From positions 1-46,257 of the IMG/VR virus record IMGVR_UViG_3300049433_000155: a stretch of 46,257 nucleotides of DNA, one strand, 5' to 3'. The notes beneath the pieces are model-generated. The model did no database searches, was not told the DNA's origin, and saw nothing but the letters and a program-made list of their open reading frames with translations. Below, piece by piece: positions 27,907 to 36,884 of the stretch. Within the stretch, counting starts at the first letter, position 1. The number at the start of each line of letters is the position of its first letter. The translations under genes and the position numbers were made by a program. The stretch is from a virus.

Positions 27907-30900
27907 ATGTCGGTTATCGTCCGCTCTCAGCGTTTCAATAACACCCTCATCATCAGTCCTGTTGTTCTGACGACTGTCAGTCAAACCTTCAGTGTCGCTT
28001 GGGCTCAATTTCAGCTCCCCATCAATGAAGCTCCTCAGTATGTAGCAGTCGCCTGGGTTACTAAGCAGACGGTTACCAATGTTTCTGCCTCGGTGACGTG
28101 GAACGCCCCTATTCCGGTGGCAGCGACTAAGGCCACTACTTGGGCGGTGTCGGTTCGTAAGTTCTCTGAGCTCATCGACACCTTCGATACTGTTATTGAT
28201 TCAACCAAGTGGAATTCAGCGAACTCGGTAATCGATACTGGCCGGATTAAGGCAGGTACGCCATCCGGCGCGGGCATCTGGACCACCTCGTGGTACGACA
28301 TGCGTTACGACGCTGTGTACTTCAAGATGGATCTTACCGGCATGAACCAGAACTACGGCGATTTTGTGTACCTGGGCTCTATCGCTGTGGGATACCTAGC
28401 TAAGTTGTACTGGACGTACAATTCCGGCACTCCTTATATTACGATGCATCTGGACAACAGTCTCTATCAACTAAGCGTGTCGTATAATGCCGCCTCGATG
28501 GCCTATTGGCGGTTCCGCGAAGCATCAGGTACGCTTTATATCGATACTAGCCCTGATGGCTTCACATGGACCAATCGGGCGACCCGCACGTACACCAGCG
28601 GAGTCGACCCAGCAGATGCAAGCCTTACGCTTAACAATGGCTGGTTTACTGGCACCGTCTATTACGATAACGTCAACTGGCACCCTACCGCAACGCAGAC
28701 GTTTGCTTCCACCTGGAACATTGCGGCTGGTTTGGCTTCGGTTAGTAAGACCCTGGCTATCACATGGGCTACGAATACTACTGCTGTCGCGACCCTGAGT
28801 TCCACCTGGCTTGCTCAGCAGCGGGTGGCCCAGACGAAGAGCCTCACGTGGACGTATCGACAACTGGTTCCCGTTACCAGCGCGTCGACCTGGCTGGCTC
28901 TGGCGGCCTCGGCTGCGACGACCCCCTCCACATGGGCATGCCGATCCTTGGTGGCTGTCACTGCCAGCAGCGCATGGACTATTCGGCAGCAGGTGGCACA
29001 GACGCGGAGCGTGGAGTGGGGCGCCCGTGAGGTCGTCTCGGTGGAGTACTTCACCGGTTGGCTGGCGGGCTTCCGAGGCTCGATGTTTCAGGAGATCACC
29101 TGGGGCACTGGTGGTGTTACCTCTACTGAAGCTCCGATAGTTTGGGATGATCGAGCTTTGCTCTCATCCGAGATTGGCGAGGAGTGGCAGACCCTGCAAG
29201 CCATCGAGACTACTAGTAGTCTTGTTTGGAACGATTTGACCTATATCACCGATGTCTTAGTTAAGCGTGATGATAGCTCCTTCCTCTCGTTGCGCAATGC
29301 CACGGCCTCAGATGTCAGAATGAGAACCGATACTGGCTGGGTCTCACTCCGCCAGCCAGCAGTGGCAGATGTCCGTATCCGAAACGAGAGCAACGAGTGG
29401 ATCTCCCTACTCTGGACGTCCTTGCGCTCCGTCGCGTCCCTGTCATCAGTGGAATGGTTTGATCGTACAGCACTGGCTACGTTAGCCTCGATCGCTTGGG
29501 ATGATCGTGGCTCTGTAATTCAGACTGCGGCAGAATCCTGGATCGATCGTGTGGCTATAGCTCAAACGAAAGCTTCCATTTGGAGTGATCGTTCATTGGT
29601 TACACAGACCAAAGCACCATCTTGGATTACTCGTGCAGCTATAAGCGCTTCACTAGCTCCTACGTGGATTGCTCGGTCATTTGTGGTGAAGACGTCGGCT
29701 TCGACGTGGGTTACCAATGCAGCAGTAGTGAAGACGTCGGCTTCGACGTGGATTGTGTATGTACCGTTCAATCTATACAACTCGTTCAACACTGGTACCG
29801 GTGTAATATCCGATGTTAACTCAGCGACGAACGGTACGGCGATAGCTGTTACCTCGTCGGCTCATGTTCCTACATATTCGTCTACTGCCTTCAGCGGCAC
29901 GAAGAGTATGCAAGCTGCGAGTGATGGTACATCTCATGAGTCCTTTGTATCGTGGCAAATACCTCTCCCATATCAGCCTGTCTACACTCGTTTCTACTTC
30001 CGGTTCCCTGTCCTTCCTTCTTCTTCAACACCATCTCTTATTAAATTGCTGAGCACCTCTACTAATCCTGTTGCTGATACGGTCTTTATAGCCTTGACAG
30101 ACCAGGGTAAGATTCGTGTACGAACTACAACAGGTACGCATACGGGACTGTCCGTTAATACATGGTACCGATTGGAATGTGCGTTTACAATATCGTCATT
30201 GGTAGCTCGGGTCTATGCAGGTGACAGTACGACACTGATCGGAGAGGTGACGTCGTCTGGTGCTTCTGCTACATCGATTCTTACTGTGGGTGTCGTTCAG
30301 GTAGACGGAACGAGTACTGCCTTCGCGCTTAACGGCACCTTCGTCGCATACTTCGATGAGGTTAGTACGGGCACTGTTGACTGGCTCGGCCCAATGACTA
30401 CGCCGGTCATTCAGACCAAGGCGAACACGTGGGCTGATCATACTCTAATAGTTCAGACTGTATCAGTTACATGGACCACATGGACACCTAACTTGCTGAG
30501 TTGGGGTGCGGCTACTATGGAGCTGTCCGATCAACAGTACTGGTCTAGTATTAACTCAGTGTTCGGCACTCCAGTGCCATCTATGGATATAGCTGCTTCG
30601 GGTACATCGAGCTTGAAGATTACGAGTACCGCGAGCACCCAAGGTGGTATCATCGCAACAGCGTATACACCGGTATCGCCTAGTACGATGTACGCAGTTA
30701 TGTTCAAGATACGATCAGCGTCCATCTCTACCACAGCTTCTGTTATAGTGTATTTTTACCAAAGTAATTCTGCCGGTCTTGGTGGGACCGGCTTCGATAG
30801 TGTTGCAATAAACAGCTCATCGTGGACTATGATATCAAAGCAAGTGTTATCTAGTTCTGTCGGTGCATATGCGCGCATTCAGATTACTATAGAGCCAGGG

Positions 30901-31599
30901 GCTATTGGAAATACGTTCTATATTGACGAAGTTGGTTTCATAAGAGGTGTGGTAACTACTTGGTTAGCGCCACTAGCCCCGGCAATACAGACTAAGTCTG
31001 TTATCTGGAATTCTCACGCCTTGGTAGTTTCGACTTTCAACATTGTGTGGCATACTAATGCGACGGGTAACCCCTTAGTATCCTCTATAACCCATGTAGA
31101 TTTGGATGAGTATGGTTTGAATTGGAATGGATCAGCCATTGTATTATCTGCGTTCGGAAATCAGGATGTTCAAACACCCTATGGGGCGGCCTATAGTTTC
31201 ATGCCACCTGCCTCTGGTGAGGCAGGAATAATTTATGCTCGGTTTGTAGTAAGCGACCCAGCTGAAAAATACACGTTTTTGCAGGCTCAAGATATCAGTA
31301 ATAATTTTCAGATAGGTGTGTACTTGGTTGACGGTAATCTGGTGATGGGTAGTCAGATTGATGGATATCATAGTTTTAGTATTGCATATGATCCTGATGC
31401 TCACGCGTTTATAAGTTTGACGTTTGATGGTTCCTATCTGCACCTCAACACTTCTTATGATGGGGGAGGAGGTCCATCAGGTTGGAATCAGCAATATGCA
31501 GGAGGTGGGGGTGGATTGTTTCGTGATTTAGCTTCAGTTCAGATTCAAACTAATGGATCGGGAACGTTGACGATCAGCCACATCAACGGGGAGGCGTGA
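27907..31599 (+). CDS. Giant fibre protein with 14-residue Trp repeats and lectin-like domains
   Basis: A 1230-aa protein. It alternates beta-sandwich domains (about residues 90-265, 640-820, 860-1015, 1040-1225) with arrays in which Trp recurs every 14 residues. The first array spans about 268-448 (WATNTTAVATLSST, WLAQQRVAQTKSLT, WTYRQLVPVTSAST and so on). The second spans about 515-614 (WIDRVAIAQTKASI, WSDRSLVTQTKAPS, WIARSFVVKTSAST). Isolated units occur near residues 70, 840 and 1030. The arrays probably form a rigid shaft with lectin-like heads. It is the largest protein of the surface block. I know no named family for the W-14 repeat. Confidence 0.8.
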   Translation: MSVIVRSQRFNNTLIISPVVLTTVSQTFSVAWAQFQLPINEAPQYVAVAWVTKQTVTNVSASVTWNAPIPVAATKATTWAVSVRKFSELIDTFDTVIDSTKWNSANSVIDTGRIKAGTPSGAGIWTTSWYDMRYDAVYFKMDLTGMNQNYGDFVYLGSIAVGYLAKLYWTYNSGTPYITMHLDNSLYQLSVSYNAASMAYWRFREASGTLYIDTSPDGFTWTNRATRTYTSGVDPADASLTLNNGWFTGTVYYDNVNWHPTATQTFASTWNIAAGLASVSKTLAITWATNTTAVATLSSTWLAQQRVAQTKSLTWTYRQLVPVTSASTWLALAASAATTPSTWACRSLVAVTASSAWTIRQQVAQTRSVEWGAREVVSVEYFTGWLAGFRGSMFQEITWGTGGVTSTEAPIVWDDRALLSSEIGEEWQTLQAIETTSSLVWNDLTYITDVLVKRDDSSFLSLRNATASDVRMRTDTGWVSLRQPAVADVRIRNESNEWISLLWTSLRSVASLSSVEWFDRTALATLASIAWDDRGSVIQTAAESWIDRVAIAQTKASIWSDRSLVTQTKAPSWITRAAISASLAPTWIARSFVVKTSASTWVTNAAVVKTSASTWIVYVPFNLYNSFNTGTGVISDVNSATNGTAIAVTSSAHVPTYSSTAFSGTKSMQAASDGTSHESFVSWQIPLPYQPVYTRFYFRFPVLPSSSTPSLIKLLSTSTNPVADTVFIALTDQGKIRVRTTTGTHTGLSVNTWYRLECAFTISSLVARVYAGDSTTLIGEVTSSGASATSILTVGVVQVDGTSTAFALNGTFVAYFDEVSTGTVDWLGPMTTPVIQTKANTWADHTLIVQTVSVTWTTWTPNLLSWGAATMELSDQQYWSSINSVFGTPVPSMDIAASGTSSLKITSTASTQGGIIATAYTPVSPSTMYAVMFKIRSASISTTASVIVYFYQSNSAGLGGTGFDSVAINSSSWTMISKQVLSSSVGAYARIQITIEPGAIGNTFYIDEVGFIRGVVTTWLAPLAPAIQTKSVIWNSHALVVSTFNIVWHTNATGNPLVSSITHVDLDEYGLNWNGSAIVLSAFGNQDVQTPYGAAYSFMPPASGEAGIIYARFVVSDPAEKYTFLQAQDISNNFQIGVYLVDGNLVMGSQIDGYHSFSIAYDPDAHAFISLTFDGSYLHLNTSYDGGGGPSGWNQQYAGGGGGLFRDLASVQIQTNGSGTLTISHINGEA

Positions 31600-31625
31600 T
31601 GTACGGGCGGTGGCCGAACCGATAG
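31599..31625 (+). other. Eight-codon mini-ORF after the fibre gene
   Basis: ATG overlaps the fibre stop (TGATG) and GGGGAGG precedes it; the product would be MYGRWPNR. It is a good translation start that stops after eight codons, right before the endonuclease-like gene. It may be a gene start cut off by that insertion. Confidence 0.4.
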
Positions 31626-31703
31626 AGAGAGTAGGCGTCGGAGAGCATCCCGCCCGGCGCCACTAGAACTGAATATCACCGCGACACTTTAGAAAGGCTC
31701 TGG

Positions 31704-32186
31704 ATGCTGTACTTCATAGTAGCCGGGCGAGAAGCAGTAGCAGTTAAGATCGGATTTACAGACGAGACTTCTCCGGATGCTCGACTGATGGCTTTACAGA
31801 CAGGTAACCATGAACCTTTGTCACTGCTTGCCTTTGGTCCAGGAACTATGAAAGACGAGTATAACTTACACGCTTTTCTTAGAGCAGACTGGATCAGAGG
31901 AGAGTGGTACAAGCCAACTGCTCAGGTACTTGCAGCGGCAGTTAGACTAGGACTTTCTAAAGAAGCCTATTTCATAGATGAGGGCATAGTAAACGATTCG
32001 TTTATGCGGTTAGGTGAAGACCCAAGACTTGCGTTTGACGTAGCACGTAAAACTAAATGGGCAAGGCTACACCCGGAAGACTGGGAAGAGTTTTGTTCTG
32101 ACGAAGATTACGGTAGGCGACGTCACACGAAAGAGTACCGAGATAAGATAATTGAATTGGTCAATGAGCAACTAAGTAATCTGTGA
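31704..32186 (+). CDS. T5orf172/GIY-YIG-type DNA-binding or nuclease protein
   Basis: A 160-aa protein. LYFIVAGREAVAVKIGFT, then ARLMALQTGNHEPLSLLAF, then EYNLHAFLRADWIRGEWY matches the T5orf172/MUG113 branch of the GIY-YIG superfamily: the KIG-x-t strand, the RL-x-x-LQtGn loop and the E-x-x-LH helix. Such genes are common free-standing mobile endonucleases in phages. It lies alone between the fibre and capsid genes, with broken mini-ORFs on both sides, as expected for an inserted element. Confidence 0.72.
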   Translation: MLYFIVAGREAVAVKIGFTDETSPDARLMALQTGNHEPLSLLAFGPGTMKDEYNLHAFLRADWIRGEWYKPTAQVLAAAVRLGLSKEAYFIDEGIVNDSFMRLGEDPRLAFDVARKTKWARLHPEDWEEFCSDEDYGRRRHTKEYRDKIIELVNEQLSNL

Positions 32187-32221
32187 AGTGACAAACTTTC
32201 CCCTCTTCGGAGGACGCCAGT

Positions 32222-32245
32222 ATGGCGATCACAGTGAACTGGTAG
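32222..32245 (+). other. Seven-residue leader ORF before the capsid gene
   Basis: A near-perfect Shine-Dalgarno (CGGAGGA) eight bases before ATG 32222 opens a frame that stops after MAITVNW. It is either a leader peptide or the start of a gene destroyed by the neighbouring insertion. Confidence 0.5.
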
Positions 32246-32291
32246 TTCTAACCAAACGATAATTCATCGCTTGATGAGGTGCTTTAGAACA

Positions 32292-32362
32292 GCCCCGTTG
32301 ACGGTGAGTTGAGCAAGTAGGGTCACCTGACCCTGACTTTACCTTAACTTGCCCTCCGGGGC
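32292..32362 (+). promoter_or_regulatory. Three nested stems in the capsid gene leader
   Basis: GCCCCG (32292) pairs with CGGGGC (32357); inside, GCAAGT (32313) pairs with ACTTGC (32347); inside again, AGGGTCA (32319) pairs with TGACCCT (32328). All three are nested and perfect. The structure ends 12 bases before the ribosome site of the capsid gene. Confidence 0.65.
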
Positions 32363-32388
32363 GATCTTTATGTGAGGAAGTGAACGAC

Positions 32389-33603
32389 ATGCCTCAAACA
32401 ACTCCTCATTGGCGAGAAACCGCTACTGAAGTGGAGCTGCGTGAGCGCGGCGCTGAAATGCGCTCTGAGTGGGCTGAACTCTCCGTGACTGATCGTGAGT
32501 CTGACGACTACCGTAAGGCCAAGCGTGAATTCCTCGATGAGATTGAGGAAATCGACATGAACCTGACGCTCCGTCAGGTTGCCACAGGCTCCTCAGGTGG
32601 CATTCGGATGGCTCCTGCTGGGGCTCTCGATGGCGCGCCCGCTGAAGAGTACCGCTCTCCTGGCGATATCGTTGCCGATAACGAAGAGTTCCGTGCGTGG
32701 GCTAAGCGCAATGCGAACCGTGAGCACGTGGACGGTTCCTCGCCGGAAATCGAGGTTCGTGACCTGGTGACTTTGGCCTCGTCTACCAACCTGACCCTTC
32801 CGGTGATTCAGCCAGGGCTGATCGGTGTCCGCCGCAAGAGGTTCTTCGTTCGCGACTTGCTCTCCACCGTTGGCGTGACCAGTGCGGCAGTCCCCTATAT
32901 CCGGGAGCTAAACGCGGTAGCCAACCAGACTGCGGCTACAACCGTTGCTGAAGGCGGCACCAAGCCTGAGGCGAAGATCGAGTTCACTACTGACCTGGCC
33001 GTCGTAACGGTCATCGCTGTGAACATCCCGATCACCACCCAGATGCTGGAGGACTCCTCCTTCATCAAGGGTTACATCAACGCTCGGCTTCCGTACATGC
33101 TGGCCGTGCGTGAAGAGGACCAGCTCCTCAACGGTGACGGCCTCGGCTCAAACCTCAAGGGTATTCTGAACACCACTGGTGTTCAGTCTCAGGCAGCTAC
33201 GGCTGGCGATCCTGCAATCACCATCATGAACGCTATGGTGAAGATTGAGGTCCTGAACGGTTACGCGGATGCAGTAGTCATGCACCCGACTGACGCTGCG
33301 GCTCTGTTCACCAAGCGGGCTGCTGGTGGTTCCGGTACGTTCGATGCCGGTACGCCGTTCTCTGACCTTCCGCTGAACGTGTGGGGTCTCCCGGTCGTGA
33401 AGACCAACGGTGTCACTGCCGGTATCGCCATCGTTGCTAACTGGGCTCTGGGTGCAACTGTCCTGGACCGTCATGCAGCATCTGTTCGTGTCTATGAGCA
33501 GCACGCTGACTACGCAGTTAAAAACAAGGTTCTCGTACAGGCTGAGGAGCGCGTTGGAATCATGGTTACGAACCCCGATTACTTCGTGAAAGCATCTCTC
33601 TAG
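32389..33603 (+). CDS. Major capsid protein (HK97 fold) with delta domain
   Basis: A 404-aa protein. ATG 32389 is chosen because AGGAAG lies about ten bases upstream; GTG 32380 is too close. Residues 1-70 are a charged coiled coil (delta domain, the scaffold removed by the protease). The rest shows HK97 elements: FFVRDLLSTVGVTSAAVPYI, TTVAEGGTKPEAKIEF, IPITTQMLEDSSFIKGYI, EDQLLNGDGLGSNLKGIL, LPVVKTNGVTAG and a C-terminus with VLVQAEERVGIMVTNPDYF. It forms the icosahedral shell. Confidence 0.93.
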   Translation: MPQTTPHWRETATEVELRERGAEMRSEWAELSVTDRESDDYRKAKREFLDEIEEIDMNLTLRQVATGSSGGIRMAPAGALDGAPAEEYRSPGDIVADNEEFRAWAKRNANREHVDGSSPEIEVRDLVTLASSTNLTLPVIQPGLIGVRRKRFFVRDLLSTVGVTSAAVPYIRELNAVANQTAATTVAEGGTKPEAKIEFTTDLAVVTVIAVNIPITTQMLEDSSFIKGYINARLPYMLAVREEDQLLNGDGLGSNLKGILNTTGVQSQAATAGDPAITIMNAMVKIEVLNGYADAVVMHPTDAAALFTKRAAGGSGTFDAGTPFSDLPLNVWGLPVVKTNGVTAGIAIVANWALGATVLDRHAASVRVYEQHADYAVKNKVLVQAEERVGIMVTNPDYFVKASL

Positions 33604-33616
33604 GAGCGCGTAGTCT

Positions 33617-33641
33617 GGTTTGGTGTGCTATAATGACACCA
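33617..33641 (+). promoter_or_regulatory. Extended -10 promoter, leaderless HNH transcript
   Basis: TGCTATAAT (33626-33634) is a perfect TGnTATAAT extended -10. The expected start, seven bases on, coincides with the A of ATG 33641, so the message would be leaderless. No -35 match is seen. Confidence 0.7.
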
Positions 33642-34177
33642 TGACAGACGAACGAGTACCACGCGGTGTCGGAAGCAAGTTGACCGAGTGCGCTGAATGC
33701 GGTTATCCGTTGAGGCGCACTCCCAACAAGTTAAAAGAATTCAACTACTGCGATATCATATGCAGAGAGCAAGGCAAGATCGGTAAGCGCAGGGCCGCAT
33801 TCCAAACTAAAGATTGCCAAGAATGTGGCACTGAGGTTACAAGACGAGTAACGGATTCAAGTAAATCAGCAACTTTCTGTTCTAGGGCGTGTGCTAACAA
33901 ATTCAATTTGCAAGTACCGCTAGGTGCTCTCAACCTACACAACGGCTACATAGAAGTGAAGACTGAGAGCGGTTGGAAAAAGCAACATAGACTAGTGATG
34001 GAAGAACATCTAGGTCGGGAACTTACCGGAATAGAGAACGTACATCACAAGAACGGTAATAAGCAAGATAATAGAATTGAGAACTTGGAGCTGTGGGTTA
34101 CCAAACAACCCTCAGGTCAACGTCCAGAAGACCTTGTAGCTTATGCGCAAGAGATCCTGAGATTGTACGGCAGTTAA
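33641..34177 (+). CDS. HNH homing endonuclease with two zinc fingers
   Basis: A 178-aa protein from ATG 33641. Two zinc ribbons lead ([10 protein letters not shown]...CDIIC and CQECGTEV...CSRAC), followed by [16 protein letters not shown] and [20 protein letters not shown], the HNH_3 signature. It interrupts the capsid-connector order and has its own promoter, as expected for a mobile endonuclease. A 7-bp hairpin (34212-34230) stands after the gene. Confidence 0.87.
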   Translation: MTDERVPRGVGSKLTECAECGYPLRRTPNKLKEFNYCDIICREQGKIGKRRAAFQTKDCQECGTEVTRRVTDSSKSATFCSRACANKFNLQVPLGALNLHNGYIEVKTESGWKKQHRLVMEEHLGRELTGIENVHHKNGNKQDNRIENLELWVTKQPSGQRPEDLVAYAQEILRLYGS

Positions 34178-34273
34178 GTTGCAACCTGGGTCTTCGTTGT
34201 CATAGGGCAACTGTTCTCTATCTGAGAACATAAGCCATCCGGTGGGTCTGGTGGGTAAAGGAGGGAAGAGGAT

Positions 34274-34486
34274 ATGGAAAGTGATGAATTCTATATCCTC
34301 TTCCCTCACCCGGGACCTATGGTGCTTAATGCGCCTGGTGGTAACGGCGCTGCTCCTGATGGAGAAGAGCCAGCATGTACGTGCAAGGGTTGTACTGCAC
34401 TGGTGGAAGGGGGTGAGGTCGGAGATGATTTTAAGTCCGGATCGCTTTCGCGTGATAACTCACAACTACTCCAGCTTCGATACTGA
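34274..34486 (+). CDS. Small head-region protein with CTCKGC motif
   Basis: A 70-aa protein. GGAGGGAAGAGG precedes the ATG closely. It begins MESDEFYILFPHPGPMVLN and has PACTCKGCTAL, possibly a metal site. It overlaps the connector gene by 62 bases in another frame, long but supported by the ribosome site. Function unknown. Confidence 0.55.
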   Translation: MESDEFYILFPHPGPMVLNAPGGNGAAPDGEEPACTCKGCTALVEGGEVGDDFKSGSLSRDNSQLLQLRY

Positions 34487-35003
34487 CGTACACGATGCGT
34501 TGGTACAATCGCAGGAGTACTTAGAGCAGCAGACCGATCGATTCTTCGAGTTGAGAGACGAAGCCGGTGTCATTCAGACCCGCGTGGAATCCCTCAAGAT
34601 CCACGGCGACGGCCTGGTCTACCCGCACGCCACTCCGATTCGATCCGTGGTGCTCCCGCTCGGCCTGGAAATCGTAGGGCCGGGCGTCCGTGTGGCCGCT
34701 GGAGCCCTCAGCACCGGTGTCCGGGGCTTCCGCTACCCGTGGCAGGTCCAACGCTTCACGTTGGCGACTACGGGTGGTTATGAGGCAACCGCCATGCCGG
34801 AGTCGATCGTGATGGCCGTGGCCGAGCTGGCTCAGTTCCGGCTGAAGGTTCGATCGACATCTAGCCTGATTCCTATCGGAGCGACATCGATCAAGCTTGG
34901 CGATGTGACTCTCTCAGGGGCTAATCTCAGTACGAACTACTACACTGAACTATCCGATCACCTACAGGCTATCATAGCTATGTGGAAGCGGCGTGAGGTG
35001 TAG
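34425..35003 (+). CDS. Head-tail connector protein
   Basis: A 192-aa protein from ATG 34425, the first methionine with a GAGG site and sensible sequence; the open frame extends upstream to 34242 but without family-like residues. It begins MILSPDRFRVITHNYSSF and contains MPESIVMAVAELAQFRLK, then LSDHLQAIIAMWKRREV, a helical pattern common in gp6-type adaptors that join the portal. Assignment is by gene order. Confidence 0.6.
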   Translation: MILSPDRFRVITHNYSSFDTDVHDALVQSQEYLEQQTDRFFELRDEAGVIQTRVESLKIHGDGLVYPHATPIRSVVLPLGLEIVGPGVRVAAGALSTGVRGFRYPWQVQRFTLATTGGYEATAMPESIVMAVAELAQFRLKVRSTSSLIPIGATSIKLGDVTLSGANLSTNYYTELSDHLQAIIAMWKRREV

Positions 35004-35005
35004 CG

Positions 35006-35371
35006 ATGACTCTGCCGTACAACACCACCACGATTACTATCTATCGGCCCAGTGAGGCAAGTTCTAACGCCGAGCCATACTCTGGTAGCGATAATACTGA
35101 CTTCCAAGTTGTCGCCAAGAACGTTAGGGCCCAGATCGGGACCTTCTCCCGTACGGTCTCAGCTACTGAAGTGCGACGCGGTGGCGAATCTTCTACTCAG
35201 GTCCTTCAGTTAGCGTGTGACATCCCGCCATGTGGTCTCACTCACCATGACAAAATCGTGGACGAGACTACTGGAGAGGGCTATCAGATTGACTGGTGCT
35301 TTAAGCGGATAGGTCTCGGCCTCGATCACTATACTGCCGAGCTGTTCGCTTGGGACGGGTTGGTCGGGTAG
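35006..35371 (+). CDS. Head closure / head-tail joining protein
   Basis: A 121-aa all-beta protein (TTITIYRPSEASSNAEP, VVAKNVRAQIGTFSRTVS, IVDETTGEGYQIDW). The fold pattern and the order (connector, this gene, gp10-like, tail terminator) fit a head-closure or stopper protein. No motif beyond this. Confidence 0.6.
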   Translation: MTLPYNTTTITIYRPSEASSNAEPYSGSDNTDFQVVAKNVRAQIGTFSRTVSATEVRRGGESSTQVLQLACDIPPCGLTHHDKIVDETTGEGYQIDWCFKRIGLGLDHYTAELFAWDGLVG

Positions 35372-35373
35372 CT

Positions 35374-35685
35374 ATGAGAGTAGATGCGGCAGTTGTATTC
35401 CGGAATTCCACACGGCGTTACTGTCTGACCAAGGCTCGTGAAGTCGTTAAGCATATTCGAGAAGATGGGCATTGCCCGATCGATACCGGAGACTTGATCA
35501 ATGGCTATCGGGCTGTGGCTGTTGGCAATGGCGCCTCGGTGGTTACGGACATCGAGTACTGGAAGTACGTGGAATTCGGCACTCGGTACCAACATCCTCA
35601 ACCACACGTACGTCCTGCGTACGAAGAAGTGGCCAAGCATAGCAAGGCTAGTTCCTTCGGACATACCTTCCAGGGTGATGCGTAA
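35374..35685 (+). CDS. Tail component, HK97 gp10-like
   Basis: A 103-aa protein from ATG 35374. CPIDTGDLINGYRAVAVG, then VVTDIEYWKYVEFGTRYQ, then PHVRPAYEEVAKH matches the gp10-like family (DTGxLxxS, YAxyvEfGT and PfLrPA). It takes part in neck or tail completion. The stop overlaps the next start by one base. Confidence 0.82.
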   Translation: MRVDAAVVFRNSTRRYCLTKAREVVKHIREDGHCPIDTGDLINGYRAVAVGNGASVVTDIEYWKYVEFGTRYQHPQPHVRPAYEEVAKHSKASSFGHTFQGDA

Positions 35686-36104
35686 TGAGTGTTCTTCTCT
35701 TCGCCGATGCTGAGGATATGGCGTACACCTGGGTCAAGACCACCAGCGCTTACGCCCTTGCTAACAACAACGTCTATTTGGCGATGCCGAAAGGCTCACC
35801 ACTGCCGTGTATCACGCTTTCTCGTGCCGGTGGAGGCATCAGTACCAGCACCGTTCCTACTGACGAGGCGAGGATTTCCTTCAGTGCGTGGGGGAAATCT
35901 CGTCAAGCGGCTAAGGCTATCGCTAAGGCCATTATCAGTGAGGCTGATGCTCTTGCCGATGCTGGTGGTTTCCTCTCTCTGTCTTTAATGGGGAGAATAG
36001 AAGCTGCTGAAGTACTGACTATAATGTGGGTGCCTGATCAAATCTCCGATACTCCTCGCTACATCATTGACGTACGATTCGCTGTAACCCCAATCGAAAC
36101 CTAG
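35685..36104 (+). CDS. Tail terminator-like protein
   Basis: A 139-aa alpha/beta protein (MSVLLFADAEDMAYTWV, PLPCITLSRAGGG, ARISFSAWGKSRQAAKAIAKAI). The pattern of a central helix after a strand reading x-x-S-x-W-G-x-s-r-x-x-A is typical of gpU/gp17-type tail terminators. Order before the major tail protein supports it. Confidence 0.65.
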   Translation: MSVLLFADAEDMAYTWVKTTSAYALANNNVYLAMPKGSPLPCITLSRAGGGISTSTVPTDEARISFSAWGKSRQAAKAIAKAIISEADALADAGGFLSLSLMGRIEAAEVLTIMWVPDQISDTPRYIIDVRFAVTPIET

Positions 36105-36157
36105 AGTAGGTTTCTGCACTCGCTGGCCCTCCGTCAGCTTATTTTAGGAGAAAGGTA

Positions 36158-36775
36158 ATGGCTGGATTTTCTACTGCTGCGGTTCGCTTCGGGAAGCCAG
36201 GAGCACTGTGGGTTGCACCCATCGGCTCAGCGGAACCTGCTGACGAACATGCCGTATGGGGTACTGGGTGGTTCAAGCTCGGATATACCGATGCTGGTTC
36301 CACGTTCGCGTATGACATTACGACTGCCAACGTTGAAGTTGAGGAAGAGCTTGACGTCATTGCTACAGTAACCACTGCTCGCGCAGCTCACGTTACTGCT
36401 GCTCTAGCGCAAATAACCTTCCAGAATCTGATGATCGCGATGAACGGCGGCATCCTCACTTCTAGCGATACTGGTGAGGCCTGGACGTTCGAACCACCAG
36501 AGCTCGGTGACGAGGTACGTGTCATGCTGGGATGGGACGCTTACAAGGGCGCTGTGACCGCAGCGGTCACTGGTCCTCCAGCCGTGGCAGCGGGGTATCC
36601 GCAGAACGATCTGCGGATGGTCTTCCGTAAGGTCTTCCAGGGCGGCTCGGTCTCGATGTCCAACCGTAAGGGCAACACTAAGTCTACGATCCCCGTGGAC
36701 TTCAAGTTGGAGAAGCCAGACAATGGCGGTCGGCTTCTGAAGATCATGGGAAGTGCGAGCCTTAATCCTGCGTAA
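36158..36775 (+). CDS. Major tail protein
   Basis: A 205-aa protein behind AGGAGAAAGG. WFKLGYTDAGSTFAYDI, then VEVEEELDVIATVTTARA, then LGWDAYKGAVTAAV matches the actinophage tail-tube family. It forms the stacked hexamer tube. Two hairpins after the gene separate it from the chaperone genes, which need much less protein. Confidence 0.82.
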   Translation: MAGFSTAAVRFGKPGALWVAPIGSAEPADEHAVWGTGWFKLGYTDAGSTFAYDITTANVEVEEELDVIATVTTARAAHVTAALAQITFQNLMIAMNGGILTSSDTGEAWTFEPPELGDEVRVMLGWDAYKGAVTAAVTGPPAVAAGYPQNDLRMVFRKVFQGGSVSMSNRKGNTKSTIPVDFKLEKPDNGGRLLKIMGSASLNPA

Positions 36776-36785
36776 CAACAGGCGC

Positions 36786-36834
36786 TGGCATACCGCTTAT
36801 AGTATGCCAATCACAACGTTTCAACTGAAACGTT
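36786..36834 (+). terminator. Two tandem hairpins after the major tail gene
   Basis: TGGCATAC pairs with GTATGCCA (36786-36809) and AACGTTTC pairs with GAAACGTT (36815-36834). Neither has a U tract. They are well placed to lower expression of the chaperones relative to the tail tube, or to protect the 3-prime end of its message. Confidence 0.7.
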
Positions 36835-36884
36835 AGCAGGCATGCTTATGTGTACGTTCGGTGCAGACCTACTGAGGAGTTACC

